Positions 26,266 through 36,067 of a stretch of DNA of 64,000 nt are shown in pieces. The translations under genes were made by a program, and so were the position numbers. The notes below the pieces were generated by a model. It did not search any database. It saw only the letters and a list, made by a program, of their open reading frames with translations, and was not told the DNA's origin. Origin of the DNA: Marinobacter fonticola (GTDB taxonomy: Bacteria; Pseudomonadota; Gammaproteobacteria; Pseudomonadales; Oleiphilaceae). The stretch lies in contig NZ_CP043042.1 of the NCBI RefSeq assembly GCF_008122265.1, positions 3,348,001-3,412,000 of the forward strand, written 5' to 3'. The stretch's first letter is position 1. Every line of letters begins with the position of its first letter.

Positions 26266-27456
26266 CTAAACAGGAAAGCGCCGGATCCGCAATGTGAGAT
26301 AGACCCCCACCGCCAATACGGCGAAGGTCAGGCCGAAAGCGAACCGGAAATTGCCGGTCAGGTCGATCAACCCCCCAGCCAGCGCAGGCCCGACCAACTG
26401 GCCTGCCGCGAAGAATACCGTGACGAAACTGAACGCGATGGGGATGTATCGGGGGGCCACCTGATCCGTGGCGCTGGCTTGGATCAGGGCAAACATACCG
26501 TTGACCGAAAAACCCATCAGCAGGAAGTGCAGAAAAAAGGTCAGCAAGGTCTGGCTTGCCAGCGGCAATGCCATGGCCAGGGTTACCAGTGTCATGGAAG
26601 CCGTCAATGCATTGCCGCGCCCCCAGCGGTCTGAAAGCCAGCCCCACAAAGGCCCCGCCGCCAGCGACAGCACGCCCATGAGCGCAACGTAACGACCCGC
26701 GGTACTCTCGGCATGACCGGACTCCACCATGAAGCTGACCATGAATATCGTCTGCACGATGTAGGTCATACCGATGATCCCGTAAACCACCGCTACGGTC
26801 AGCACCCGGGGGTTCCGGTAAATTTGCCATTTATCGGCCGACGGCGGCTTCTCGCCATCCCCAAGGACAGGCCGCGCCGGATCCCGCACGAACAGGATCA
26901 CCAGCACTGCGACCGTCATGGCCGCCACCGCAAAGCTCCCCCAGCTCATCCGCCAGCCACTGTCCCCGAACCACCCGTATAGCAGCGGCACCAGCAAACC
27001 CACGAGCAATGTCCCCAACCCGACGCCACTGGTCATGCAGCCGATAACCAGCCCGCGCCGCTCCGGATACCAGGTGGCCAGTAAAGCAACCATGGGGGCA
27101 AAACTGAAGGCGGTACCGAAACCTAACAGTGTCATTAACATCAGCAGGACCGGATAGGTGGACGCTATGCTCAGCCCGGCAAACCCTGCGGCCACCGATA
27201 CCAGCCCAAACACGATCGTGAAACGCGCACCCCAGCGAGCAGCCGCGATGCCCCCCACCAGCACGAAACAGAGATAGCCAAGCGCGGTAACTGTCCCCAG
27301 CAATCCGGCCTGCTGATAATCCAAGCCGAGATCGGCCCGCATGGGTGGCAGGATTAGCCCGAAAGCCAACCGCGCAAACGCGATCACGACCATACTGGTG
27401 AACATCCCGCACAGGGTCATGACAATGATGTTGGGACGAGACGGGGCTTGGGACAT
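26266..27456 (-). CDS. MFS transporter (YbfB/YjiJ-like)
   Basis: A 396-residue major facilitator protein with 12 predicted helices in two six-helix halves. Segments include FARLAFGLILPPMRADLGL, the loop motif YPERRGLVIGCMTSGVGLG and the second-half loop GWLSDRWGRGNAL. It resembles YbfB/YjiJ family transporters and formate/oxalate-type MFS, but the substrate is unknown. ATG 27456 has only a weak ribosome site. It stands alone, convergent with the binding-protein gene. Confidence 0.86.
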   Translation of the reverse strand: MSQAPSRPNIIVMTLCGMFTSMVVIAFARLAFGLILPPMRADLGLDYQQAGLLGTVTALGYLCFVLVGGIAAARWGARFTIVFGLVSVAAGFAGLSIASTYPVLLMLMTLLGFGTAFSFAPMVALLATWYPERRGLVIGCMTSGVGLGTLLVGLLVPLLYGWFGDSGWRMSWGSFAVAAMTVAVLVILFVRDPARPVLGDGEKPPSADKWQIYRNPRVLTVAVVYGIIGMTYIVQTIFMVSFMVESGHAESTAGRYVALMGVLSLAAGPLWGWLSDRWGRGNALTASMTLVTLAMALPLASQTLLTFFLHFLLMGFSVNGMFALIQASATDQVAPRYIPIAFSFVTVFFAAGQLVGPALAGGLIDLTGNFRFAFGLTFAVLAVGVYLTLRIRRFPV

Positions 27457-27646
27457 AGGGGGCTCTCATCTGAATTAGATGAACGGTAGCATACTAATCA
27501 TGCACTGTGCCCCCAACTCTTTGTGGTCAGCTAGCGATACAGATAGTTGGAAAGAAACCGGTACGAGCCCGTTCGTAATGCCTGGCAGGGTTTGGGGTCA
27601 CTGCACCGGTTTCTGAAAATTCCGCAGCTGTCGTGGAACTTACCGT

Positions 27647-28252
27647 TCACATCGGCGCAGGGGCTTCGGAAGGGCCTATCCCACCGTTACTGCGGGCTCG
27701 GTAACAACTGACAGGCGGTACATTCCGCAATACGAACTCGCGACTCACATCATCAAAGCTGCGATGCAGATATTGGGCAGAGTGCCGGGAGAACTGGTAA
27801 ACAAGAAACTCGCCCTGCGGTGGCAGCCGCGCCCGGGTCTCCTTAAGCACGGCTTCCACATCCTCCGATGACATAATCGAGAAGGGAATGCCGGAGACCG
27901 CGTAGTCGATATGCGGCCAATCCAATTCGTCGAGCACCGTTCCCAGACTGGCAGCGGAATCGCGGCGAACCACCAACCGCGGGTCATCGATGGCGGAATT
28001 GAGGTGGCGCACGAAGTCGTCGTTAATCTCCAGCACCAGCAATTTGGCCTCCGGATGCATCCGCTTCAGAATGTGGCGGGTGATGGTGCCCACACCCGGA
28101 CCATACTCCACGAAGTAGCGAGCACGCTCCCAGTCCACCGGCGCCAGCAGGCTGCGGATGAGCCACCGGGAGCTTGGGATCACCGACCCCAGCATGGTGG
28201 GATGCTTAACGAAGTTGATGGCAAACAGCCACTCGTCCTTACCTTTAGCCAT
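27647..28252 (-). CDS. SAM-dependent methyltransferase (rRNA-adenine/phospholipid methylase-like)
   Basis: A 201-residue class I methyltransferase. Motif I is YFVEYGPGVGTITRHIL and motif II ends KLLVLEIND; DYAVSGIPFSIM fits the position of the catalytic NPPY-like loop. The N-terminus (FAINFVKHPTMLGSVIPSSRWLI) resembles PmtA-type phospholipid N-methyltransferases and KsgA relatives. A phospholipid substrate is therefore possible but not shown. It is divergent from the crotonase gene at 28508 with about 250 bases between them, in which I see no gene. Confidence 0.82.
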   Translation of the reverse strand: MAKGKDEWLFAINFVKHPTMLGSVIPSSRWLIRSLLAPVDWERARYFVEYGPGVGTITRHILKRMHPEAKLLVLEINDDFVRHLNSAIDDPRLVVRRDSAASLGTVLDELDWPHIDYAVSGIPFSIMSSEDVEAVLKETRARLPPQGEFLVYQFSRHSAQYLHRSFDDVSREFVLRNVPPVSCYRARSNGGIGPSEAPAPM

Positions 28253-28507
28253 CGGTTTCTCCCTTAACGTCGTTCACAGCCCAGCATCAGGGCTGGGGGC
28301 TATCTTTGAATTTAGCAGATCGGCGGGTGCGATAATCCTTTTCCGGAGTCGGACCGGCGCCGGAGATATAACTTCCGAGAGCCCACACTGCTCCAATCGG
28401 CAATCGTAGAACCCCCGAAAATCGGAACCGGAACGGTACCATTTGACCTTAGACACCGCGATTACAGTGGCTGATACTGGAGTACCGACAGACAAACGAG
28501 GTGTGTC

Positions 28508-29296
28508 ATGACCCGTTCGAACCTGATTCTAAGCGACACCCAAGCCAACGGCGTTACAACCCTCACACTGAACCAGCCTGAACGCCGCAATAGCCTCTCT
28601 ATGGCGATGATGCAGGCGTTGTCCGCGGAGCTCGACAAAGTAGCCGCAGACCACGGGTCCCGCGTGCTGGTGTTGCGAGCCAAGGGCGCGGTTTTTTGTG
28701 CCGGTCATGACCTGAAAGAAATTCGTGAGCAGGGTGACCAGTACGATGCACAAGCGCGACTGTTTAACCTATGCAGCCGGGTCATGCAACAGATCGTAAA
28801 CCTCCCCCAGCCGGTCATTGCCCAGGTTGCCGGGGTCGCTACGGCCGCAGGCTGTCAATTGGTGGCAAGTTGTGATTTGGCGGTGGCCTCGGGGACCGCG
28901 CGATTTGCGACACCTGGCGTCAACATCGGTCTGTTCTGCTCGACGCCGATGGTGGCACTGTCCCGAAATGTATCCCGCAAACATGCCATGGAAATGCTGC
29001 TAACCGGCGAAATGATTGGGGCGGCACAGGCCGAAAAAATGGGGCTGATTAATCGCGTCGTGGCCGAGGAAGAGCTGGAAAGCACAGTGGCAACGCTGGC
29101 AGAGACGATCGCCGGCAAATCGTCCCACACGCTTAAAATCGGCAAACAGGCCTTTTACCGGCAACTGGAGATGGGGTTGGCCGATGCCTACACCTACACC
29201 AGCCAGGTGATGGCCGAAAACCTTCAGTCCAACGATGCGAAAGAGGGTATAGGCGCGTTTCTGGACAAGCGTAGACCCGAATGGACGGATCAGTGA
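28508..29296 (+). CDS. Crotonase-fold protein, ECHDC3-like
   Basis: A 262-residue enoyl-CoA hydratase/isomerase-family protein that is collinear with ECHDC3. The oxyanion-hole loop FCAGHDLKEI and GVATAAGCQLVASCDLAVAS are intact, and FATPGVNIGLFCSTPMVALSR is diagnostic of that subgroup. The two catalytic glutamates of classical enoyl-CoA hydratase are replaced: GGGCE is AAGCQ here, and PE before the NIGL segment is PG. Ordinary hydratase chemistry is therefore doubtful; a hydrolase, isomerase or non-catalytic role is possible. It is monocistronic. Confidence 0.85.
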   Translation: MTRSNLILSDTQANGVTTLTLNQPERRNSLSMAMMQALSAELDKVAADHGSRVLVLRAKGAVFCAGHDLKEIREQGDQYDAQARLFNLCSRVMQQIVNLPQPVIAQVAGVATAAGCQLVASCDLAVASGTARFATPGVNIGLFCSTPMVALSRNVSRKHAMEMLLTGEMIGAAQAEKMGLINRVVAEEELESTVATLAETIAGKSSHTLKIGKQAFYRQLEMGLADAYTYTSQVMAENLQSNDAKEGIGAFLDKRRPEWTDQ

Positions 29297-29859
29297 TCAG
29301 AGTCCGTTTCGGAGCGCGATTCGCATTCCGCCCTGCAGTGGATAGAAACCGGGTAGCTAGAGGCTACAAAATAACCCCGAGCGAACGGGCAGCCCCCTTC
29401 TCCAGGGAGCGTTGCGCAGCGCCATGCGCCAACGAAATTGTCACGAAACCTTCCCTTGACACGCCACCGGGAACCAACTAATTCTTTCTTTCGAAAGTTT
29501 AATCACTTTGCGAGCTAGTCACGCACGCGTGGCGGTCTTCGAACTTTGAGACCTCGAAGTAACGTGAATGCCCACTGGCGAAACGTTTCTATCGTCCACA
29601 AGTAAGGGAGACCGTACCATGAAGGCGTTCATCCGAACGGCTCTGAGACTGTGCACATTCTCCGGCCCCATCTCTGCACAACACTGGCCAGACAGGTCAC
29701 AATTGCCACACCCGCTGTCTCCCTTTGACGGCGATGTTTTTCTCACGCGCAAAAGCTCGTTGCCTGACAGGCCCAGGCACCCTCTTTCGATAAATCATTA
29801 AAGCTGCCCGATTTCAGACGTTAGCCGACACAGCCCAATTCAACTAAGGAAGGTTCACT
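29297..29859. other. Gene-poor stretch with one possible small ORF
   Basis: No clear gene is seen in 560 bases. An ORF at 29619-29801 (MKAFIRTALRLCTF start, 60 residues) has GGGAG about 9 bases upstream, but its proline/histidine-rich remainder shows no family or membrane character; it could be a decayed leader of a second DUF1254-type gene. The stretch TTTCTTTCGAAAG near 29484 is a short palindrome. Upstream of 29860, AAGGAAGG is the ribosome site of the DUF1254 gene. Confidence 0.4.
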
Positions 29860-31410
29860 GTGAACAAGATACGTCTCACGACGACTCTCGCGCTTTTTTT
29901 AACCTGCTCGGCAGTCGCACAAACCGATCGATTCGATAAACTTGCCAACCTACCGATGGAACACAACCGTCCCACCTCGGAAACAGCCGAGGCTCTGAAG
30001 GATGAATTGCTCTTCCAGCGAGCCACGCAATCCTATATCTGGGCCATGCCGCTACTTAACACCATGGGCATGCGTGATGGGTTTGCCGAGGCGTTCGGCA
30101 GCGGCTACAACGTCATGGCCATCTGGGAAAAGCGATTGGATGCGAAAACCCGCATCACTACACCCAACTCCGATCTCATTTACGGCATGGTGTTTACCGA
30201 TCTGTCCGATACCGGCCCGCTGGTCTTCGAAGCTCCGCCCAAACTCCAGGGCATTTTGCTCGATTTCTGGCAGCGGCCAATCCCTGTTGATGGTGGTAAA
30301 TTTTACGGTGACCTTGGTCTGCCGGGGCCCGACGAAGGCAAGGGCGGCAAATTTCTAATCTTACCTCCCGACTACGAAGGCGAAGTACCCGAGGGGTACT
30401 ATGTCTATCGCTCCGGCACCAACAACGTCTTCGTCTTCCTGCGCTCGTTCTACCAGTCGCTCGACAACATCACGCCTGCCGTGGATGTGCTCAAGCAATC
30501 GGTGTTTTATCCGTTGGGCGAAAAGAACAATGCGAAGCCCATGCAGTTTCATGATGCTTCGGGTGAACCGCACAACATGCTGCCTCGCACCGATATTGAG
30601 GCATTCGAGCAACTTAAATGGCTTGTGGATTCAGAAGGTGACAACCTGGCCGGAACCGATTGGCTGGGCATGCTGGCTGGTCTGGGCATCGTCGAAGGAC
30701 AGCCGTTCTCCCCCGGTGCCCGCAGCAAGGAGATTCTCAGTAACGCGGCTAAAACGGCATACAAAACCACCCGCGTTCTTGGCATGCAGCCGGAACTGGC
30801 CGGCGTGGATTTCCGGGTCTACGAAGACAGGCAGTGGCTGAATCCGATCAACAACCTCGACTCGCGTTATCCCGATTCCTTCGTTGACCTGACTTTCACC
30901 GACAGGGAGCGTGGTTTCCGCAACCTAGATGGCCGGGCATGGTTCTTTACGGACTACTATTCCATCAGTCCAGGCATGGTCTCCATGACGCCTGGCAAAG
31001 GCGCGTTCTACATGATCGCGTTCAAAGATGCCGACGGAGATTGGTTGAACGGTGAGAACAGTTACACGCTGAACCTGCCAAAAGACATTCCTGCCGGCCT
31101 GTTCTGGTCGGTTACGTTGTACGAAGCGGAGAACGCCTCAGGCCTCGACAACGGCCAACCGTTCCCGTCCCTCGGCAAACTCAACAATCCCGAGCAAAAT
31201 GCCGACGGTTCGACCGACCTCTACCTCGCACCAGAGGCTCCCGAAGGCAAAGACTCCAACTGGCTGGCCACCGTTCCGGGCCGAGGTTACTTCGCCATCC
31301 TTCGCCTCTACGCGCCGACAGAGCCCGCCATTAACCTAACCTGGAAGCCGGGCGATATAGAAAGGGTCGATAACGCATCCGAAGGTAAGACCGCGCTCGT
31401 GCGTCCCTGA
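29860..31410 (+). CDS. Secreted DUF1254/DUF1214 protein
   Basis: A 516-residue exported protein. A signal peptide (LTTTLALFLTCSAVA) precedes a DUF1254 domain (QSYIWAMPLLNTMGMRDGF, TTPNSDLIYGMVFTDLSDTGPLVFE) and a C-terminal DUF1214 domain (FYMIAFKDADGDWLNG, YTLNLPKDIPAGLFWSVTLYE, and a final proline/tryptophan-rich end). These two-domain proteins are widespread in marine bacteria and uncharacterised. The start is GTG 29860, with AAGGAAGG 7 bases upstream. It is monocistronic; the next gene is convergent. Confidence 0.88.
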   Translation: MNKIRLTTTLALFLTCSAVAQTDRFDKLANLPMEHNRPTSETAEALKDELLFQRATQSYIWAMPLLNTMGMRDGFAEAFGSGYNVMAIWEKRLDAKTRITTPNSDLIYGMVFTDLSDTGPLVFEAPPKLQGILLDFWQRPIPVDGGKFYGDLGLPGPDEGKGGKFLILPPDYEGEVPEGYYVYRSGTNNVFVFLRSFYQSLDNITPAVDVLKQSVFYPLGEKNNAKPMQFHDASGEPHNMLPRTDIEAFEQLKWLVDSEGDNLAGTDWLGMLAGLGIVEGQPFSPGARSKEILSNAAKTAYKTTRVLGMQPELAGVDFRVYEDRQWLNPINNLDSRYPDSFVDLTFTDRERGFRNLDGRAWFFTDYYSISPGMVSMTPGKGAFYMIAFKDADGDWLNGENSYTLNLPKDIPAGLFWSVTLYEAENASGLDNGQPFPSLGKLNNPEQNADGSTDLYLAPEAPEGKDSNWLATVPGRGYFAILRLYAPTEPAINLTWKPGDIERVDNASEGKTALVRP

Positions 31411-31557
31411 CCACCGGCCGATTTGTTCGTTTGTTCACGTCAACGTCGAGTTGGCCTCTAACTAGCCCGTAATGGTGCGCATGCGCTTGCTTGCACCCCG
31501 GTCGAAGCTCGATGACTTCGACCGGGGGTAGTGGCCCATTTAACTATGTCACTACAA

Positions 31558-32532
31558 TCAGGGCTTTTTCCCCAAATCGTCAGCGACGAACGCATCGCGC
31601 TCACCCATGCGCTGGTCCTCGCCCACGGTCGTATCCCGGCGTGTTTGATGCTCCATTTCAGCATTCAACTCGGCGCCGAGGAGAAAGATGTATGCCGTAA
31701 GGTAGAACCAGAACAGCAATATGACCACGGCGCCGACCGAACCATACGTCTCGTTGTAGTTGCCGAAACTGGAGACGTACCAGGAGAACAGGCCGGAGGT
31801 GATGAGCCAAACAATGACCGCCAGCACAGCACCGGGCGTGAGCCAGCGCCACTTGGCGGCGTGGCGGTCCGGACCAAAACGGTACATGATCGACAAGGCC
31901 AGCACGGCAATCAACCCCAGGATGGGCCAACGAAGGATATCCAATGCTATTTCGGCGATGGCGCCAAGGCCAAGCAGCTGAAGCATAACCGGGGCCGCCG
32001 CCACAATGGCCAGGGAAAGAATAAAGAAGATGATCAACCCCAGGGTCAGGGAGAACGTCAGCACTATTTGACGGAGAAAACTACGGTTGTCTTCTTCTTT
32101 GTACGCGATATTCAGCGCAATCGTCATGGCAGTGGTGCCTTTGCGCGCGCTCCAGAGCGCGACAAGGATCCCGATTAAGGCGCCGAATCCCAACGCAGAT
32201 TTAGAGCCGCTAGCAAGTTGCTCGGTCTGCTGGGTAAGTAGACTGCGCGCGTCGCCCGGCAGCACTCCAGACAGCGCCGTCACTTGTTCCCGGGCTTCAG
32301 CCGGATCGAAGACCAGACCGTAAATGGATAGGAAGGCCGCGAGCATGGGAAAAATCGCCAGGAGAAAATAAAAGGCGACGCCTGCGGCGATCAGCCCGAT
32401 ATTATCCTTCACTACTTCCGTCTTTACCCGTAACGCGATATCGCGCCAGCCTTTAAAATCGATGTTTCGCGGGTGCCAGGCATTGCGGCCGCGCGAGTGG
32501 GTATCCTGGGTTTGGCCGAGGTTTTCGCTCAT
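31558..32532 (-). CDS. YihY/BrkB family inner-membrane protein
   Basis: A 324-residue YihY/BrkB-type membrane protein with six helices. Typical segments are AAGVAFYFLLAIFPMLAAFLSIYGL, ALWSARKGTTAMTIALNIAYKEEDNRSF, PGAVLAVIVWLITSGLFSWYV and YGSVGAVVILLFWFYLTAYIFLLGAELNAE. The family was once annotated as RNase BN in error; its transport role is unproven. The C-terminal tail is acidic and charged. The start has GAAGGGA upstream. Confidence 0.9.
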   Translation of the reverse strand: MSENLGQTQDTHSRGRNAWHPRNIDFKGWRDIALRVKTEVVKDNIGLIAAGVAFYFLLAIFPMLAAFLSIYGLVFDPAEAREQVTALSGVLPGDARSLLTQQTEQLASGSKSALGFGALIGILVALWSARKGTTAMTIALNIAYKEEDNRSFLRQIVLTFSLTLGLIIFFILSLAIVAAAPVMLQLLGLGAIAEIALDILRWPILGLIAVLALSIMYRFGPDRHAAKWRWLTPGAVLAVIVWLITSGLFSWYVSSFGNYNETYGSVGAVVILLFWFYLTAYIFLLGAELNAEMEHQTRRDTTVGEDQRMGERDAFVADDLGKKP

Positions 32533-33146
32533 TGTGGTGTCCCTTCCTAGGCTTTCCTAGGCTGTGATAGCGGCTCGGGATCGGATTTTGCCTTTGCTTC
32601 ATCTGGACGTTTGTTCACATGCGAATAATGCAAGTTGAACAACTCGTTAAGTTCTCTCCTGCTAAAGCATCGGCCCCGAGAACTTTAATGATAGCTTCTC
32701 CACGCGAGGAAACTTCGGTTAAGTAATATTTAATGCGCTTGGCGAGTGGCCGGTGCCCCTACTCCGATTTCCAGGCTGGGGGTGCTGCATCGGATTGAAC
32801 GAACTGTCAGGCCCCTGCTGGTCGGGCGGATCCTTTAGAAACCAACCAACGATCATGGCTACAGCCTGTCAGAAGCCATCGGGAGCCGAGATGTCGAAGA
32901 CGCCGGCTCGGACATCGCCAGCTTCCGGATGCCGTCATTGGTTCCGGTTATGGGAGAGGAAAGAAAAGCCAGCAGATCGGACAGAAATTTCTTGGCGTTA
33001 TAGGGTCTGCCTGAGCTACTGGTGGTCAAGCTAAGGAAGTGGTCAACGAAACCCGTTCAGCAAAGCCGTCCCTATCGGTTCAATGAATTGCTGCTCGGTG
33101 AATGGGTATTGCGGCTCGTCAATTGTTTTCCGGCAGTGTCGTGGCC
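32533..33146. other. Intergenic stretch with no recognisable gene
   Basis: I see no supported gene in about 610 bases. A 93-codon frame at 32753-33034 lacks a ribosome site and reads as tryptophan- and arginine-rich noise. Sequence composition drops to lower GC near 32620-32740. It may hold the promoter of the BrkB gene. Confidence 0.4.
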
Positions 33147-33296
33147 TCACTGATTTCTATTGAACTTCGTGTCATCAGTCTGTGGCTGCTCGTCGTCAAG
33201 CGACAGAATACCGAGCGTATCGGCCTGCGCAGGTAAAAACAGCGCAAACTGAGAAATAACGAAGGCGATTGAAAAAGCAGCTTTTGGCATAGTCAT
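33147..33296 (-). CDS. Small secreted peptide (49 aa), uncharacterised
   Basis: A 49-residue ORF with a clear signal peptide: basic start MTMPKAAF, hydrophobic core SIAFVISQFALFL, and a PAQA cleavage site followed by an acidic mature part DTLGILSLDDEQPQTDD of about 24 residues. AGGAG lies 8 bases before ATG 33296; an alternative ATG at 33302 sits too close to it. I do not recognise the family. It lies about 150 bases downstream of the second GGDEF-EAL gene on the same strand. The signal peptide and ribosome site make it more than a chance ORF. Confidence 0.6.
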   Translation of the reverse strand: MTMPKAAFSIAFVISQFALFLPAQADTLGILSLDDEQPQTDDTKFNRNQ

Positions 33297-33472
33297 GTTC
33301 ATTTCTCCTGTGTTTAAGTCTTTTTAACTGGGGCACCCATCCGTGATGGGCCGTGCTCGCACACACTTTCAACCGCGCGTACGGCAGCTCTCAGTATCTA
33401 ACAGGAGCGCTTATTTCTTGTAACAGAATCCTCCGCGGTTATTGCACGATTCTCTGAATTGGAGGGAGGTGG

Positions 33473-36067
33473 CTAATAAACGATACCGCTCTGCTGATCG
33501 TTCAGGCGCGATTCAAACTCGTCGGGCTGCAACGCCTTAGAGAAGAGAAAACCTTGGGCATAGTCGCAACCAACCGATCGCAACCACTTGCGCTGATCTT
33601 CGGTTTCGACACCTTCAGCGATGACCTTGAGGCCGAGTTTATGCCCCATCACGATGATGCTTTCCGCGATCGTACGGCTGCTGGCGTTGCTGGCCATATC
33701 CTGGACGAAGGACTGGTCGATCTTGAGGTAGTCGACATCGAACTTTTTGAGATAAGCCATGGAGGAATAGCCCGTACCAAAATCGTCGATAGCCAACGCC
33801 ATACCTGCCGCCTGGAGTTCCAGGAGCTTGTCCGAGGTAGTGGTTGTGGCATTCAGGATGACACCCTCGGTAATCTCCACCGAGATACTGTCTCCGGCCA
33901 ATCCTTTTTCTTTGAGGTAGGCGACCCAGTTCATCCGATGACCACGCCCCTCGAACTGAACCGGCGATTTGTTAATACTGATCTGGAAGGTCCGCCCCAG
34001 CTGCTGGCCCCACCTCTTAGACCAGTGCGCGGCCTGTGTGAACACCCAGTTACCGAGGCGCTTGATCTGGCCGCTTTCCTCGGCAAGAGTGATAAACTCG
34101 TTCGAGAGCAGCAGACCCTGCGTGGGATGCTCCCAGCGCACGAGTGCTTCGGCTTTGACGATCGTGCTATCGGCCAGGCTGACAATTGGCTGAAAATATA
34201 CTCTGAGCTGGTTTTCCGAAAGCGCATAGCGGAGATCCGTCATCAGCCGCAGCCGGTTCAGCGCCGCGTCCTGGAATGACCGGGTAAAAAAGCTAAATTG
34301 ACTCCGACCGTTGTTCTTGGCGATATACATGGCCTGGTCGGCGTTTCTGATCAGATCGCCCGGCTCAACCGCATCCTTCGGGTAAAGCGTAACGCCGATG
34401 CTACCCGATACGTAACAGACATTTTCGTGAATCCGAAACGGACGGGCCAGTTCGTCGAGTATTTTCTGGGCCGTGCTCTCAACATGGGCATCATTGTCCA
34501 GCTCGGTCAGGATCACAGTAAATTCATCCCCGCCTAGGCGTGCCACCGTGTCGGATTCACGGACACAGGAATGAATGCGGGCCGCTGCCTGCCGAAGCAA
34601 GTCGTCGCCCGCCCCATGTCCGTACAGGTCGTTCACTTCTTTGAAGCGATCGAGATCGACGAAGAAGAGCGCCAAGGACGCACCTTTGCGCTGGGCATGC
34701 TTTATCTCAAGCTCCAGACGGTCGCGGAATAATCGCCGGTTCGACAGCAAGGTCAGGCTATCGTAGTTGGCTTCTTTCCAGACCCGGTCACTTGCTTTCT
34801 TGTGTTCGGTAATATCCCGGCTCGTACCTGCAACAGCTTCTATCCGGCCGTGATTGTCGACGACCGGGACCAGAATATACTCGAAAACCCACCGCCTGCC
34901 GGAAGCAGCTGTAAACGGCACCTCAGCACGAACCGTCTGACGAGTGGCAACAACCTCCTGTATGTGTCCCTTGATCTGGCCAGCCGTGTCGGCGGGAAAG
35001 CCAAGGTCGGTAGTTTTTCTACCCAAAACCCAATCCAACTCCAGCTCAAGCTGCTCCGTCAAGGCCCGGTTGGCATACAGAAAGCGCCCCTCGAGATCGA
35101 GCACATAAGCCTGGTCAGCTGCCGAGGAGAGCATGGAATCGAAAAGTCGTCGCTGGTATTCCATATCGGCTACAACCGACTCAACCTTCAGTCGTGCTTC
35201 GCGTTCCGCTTCAAGGGCTAGCTTGCGCTCGGTAACATCGCGCATGAAGAGCGAAAAACCGATCAGGGCACCGGCGTCGTCACGGACGCCAGAAATAATG
35301 GTTTCCACCTGCGCGACGCCAGCCAAAGTTGAGACACTCAACTCCGCGGTCGCAACCTCGTTACGGGCTCGCACCTGATCCAGACAATCGGCCAGAGTGT
35401 CGCTCCAGAACGACAAACGATGCACCGGGTGGCCAACGGTCTTTTCAGCGCGTAGACCAAAGAGTCGCTCGGCGCCGCCACTCCAGTAGAGAACTCTGGC
35501 TGTGGAGTCCAGTGACACAATGGCGTCGCGAGCCTGGGCAAGCAGATTTTTCAGATAGTGGTCGGAAATCACCAGCCGACGATAATCATGGCTATCAGCC
35601 GGCTTGAACGTACCAATTTGGATATTCGCACGATCAAGCGTGGTCCGCAGCTGGGCCCGACGCCGGTTCATACTCGCAGCCTCGGCGATCCGGTCGGGGA
35701 GCGAATCCCTGCCAGACTCAACGACCGACCAATTGCTACCGATCAGGGGGGCACGGCTCAACCCGAGCTTCAGGTGCTCAAGTGCCAACGCACTCGGTGC
35801 AAAGATGAAATGGACCAGCGACCAATCGGCGCGGAGCTTTCTCGCCAGTGGTATCATGTTCAGGATCCCGGCCCCGAAGACCACCACCGCAATGCCGGTT
35901 CCCGAGACCTCGGCTTGCTTCATCCGCTCGACCGCATTCAGCTCCGTAGCCATGAAAACCTTAAATCCCAAGGCACTGACCTCACGAGAAACAGACTCTA
36001 GCGCCCCCATCTCCTTCGAATCACCGGCGATAATAAGAATCTGTTGGGAACCCTCGGGACGATTCAC
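33473..36067 (-). CDS. PAS-GGDEF-EAL cyclic-di-GMP signalling protein
   Basis: About 864 residues, soluble. Residues 1-150 look like a degenerate receiver-type domain (QQILIIAGDSKEMGALE, IAVVVFGAGILNMIP) without the usual phospho-acceptor cluster. Two PAS domains follow (about 180-300, 315-440), the first ending DVTERK. The GGDEF domain has RLGGDEF and a RESD I-site; the EAL domain has EALVRW, DDFGTGYSSMAYLKK, LKIDQSFV and VIAEGVET. Dual c-di-GMP activity is therefore plausible. GTG 36067 overlaps the acyl-CoA dehydrogenase stop (GTGA); ATG 36103 is the alternative start. Translation is probably coupled to that gene. Confidence 0.86.
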   Translation of the reverse strand: MNRPEGSQQILIIAGDSKEMGALESVSREVSALGFKVFMATELNAVERMKQAEVSGTGIAVVVFGAGILNMIPLARKLRADWSLVHFIFAPSALALEHLKLGLSRAPLIGSNWSVVESGRDSLPDRIAEAASMNRRRAQLRTTLDRANIQIGTFKPADSHDYRRLVISDHYLKNLLAQARDAIVSLDSTARVLYWSGGAERLFGLRAEKTVGHPVHRLSFWSDTLADCLDQVRARNEVATAELSVSTLAGVAQVETIISGVRDDAGALIGFSLFMRDVTERKLALEAEREARLKVESVVADMEYQRRLFDSMLSSAADQAYVLDLEGRFLYANRALTEQLELELDWVLGRKTTDLGFPADTAGQIKGHIQEVVATRQTVRAEVPFTAASGRRWVFEYILVPVVDNHGRIEAVAGTSRDITEHKKASDRVWKEANYDSLTLLSNRRLFRDRLELEIKHAQRKGASLALFFVDLDRFKEVNDLYGHGAGDDLLRQAAARIHSCVRESDTVARLGGDEFTVILTELDNDAHVESTAQKILDELARPFRIHENVCYVSGSIGVTLYPKDAVEPGDLIRNADQAMYIAKNNGRSQFSFFTRSFQDAALNRLRLMTDLRYALSENQLRVYFQPIVSLADSTIVKAEALVRWEHPTQGLLLSNEFITLAEESGQIKRLGNWVFTQAAHWSKRWGQQLGRTFQISINKSPVQFEGRGHRMNWVAYLKEKGLAGDSISVEITEGVILNATTTTSDKLLELQAAGMALAIDDFGTGYSSMAYLKKFDVDYLKIDQSFVQDMASNASSRTIAESIIVMGHKLGLKVIAEGVETEDQRKWLRSVGCDYAQGFLFSKALQPDEFESRLNDQQSGIVY

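Noticed and set aside
28274..28495. 73-codon minus-strand ORF upstream of the methyltransferase gene
   Set aside because: No ribosome site or recognisable features; it occupies the promoter region of two divergent genes.
32753..33034. 93-codon ORF on the plus strand
   Set aside because: No ribosome site, and its composition is rich in Trp/Arg/Cys with no family character.
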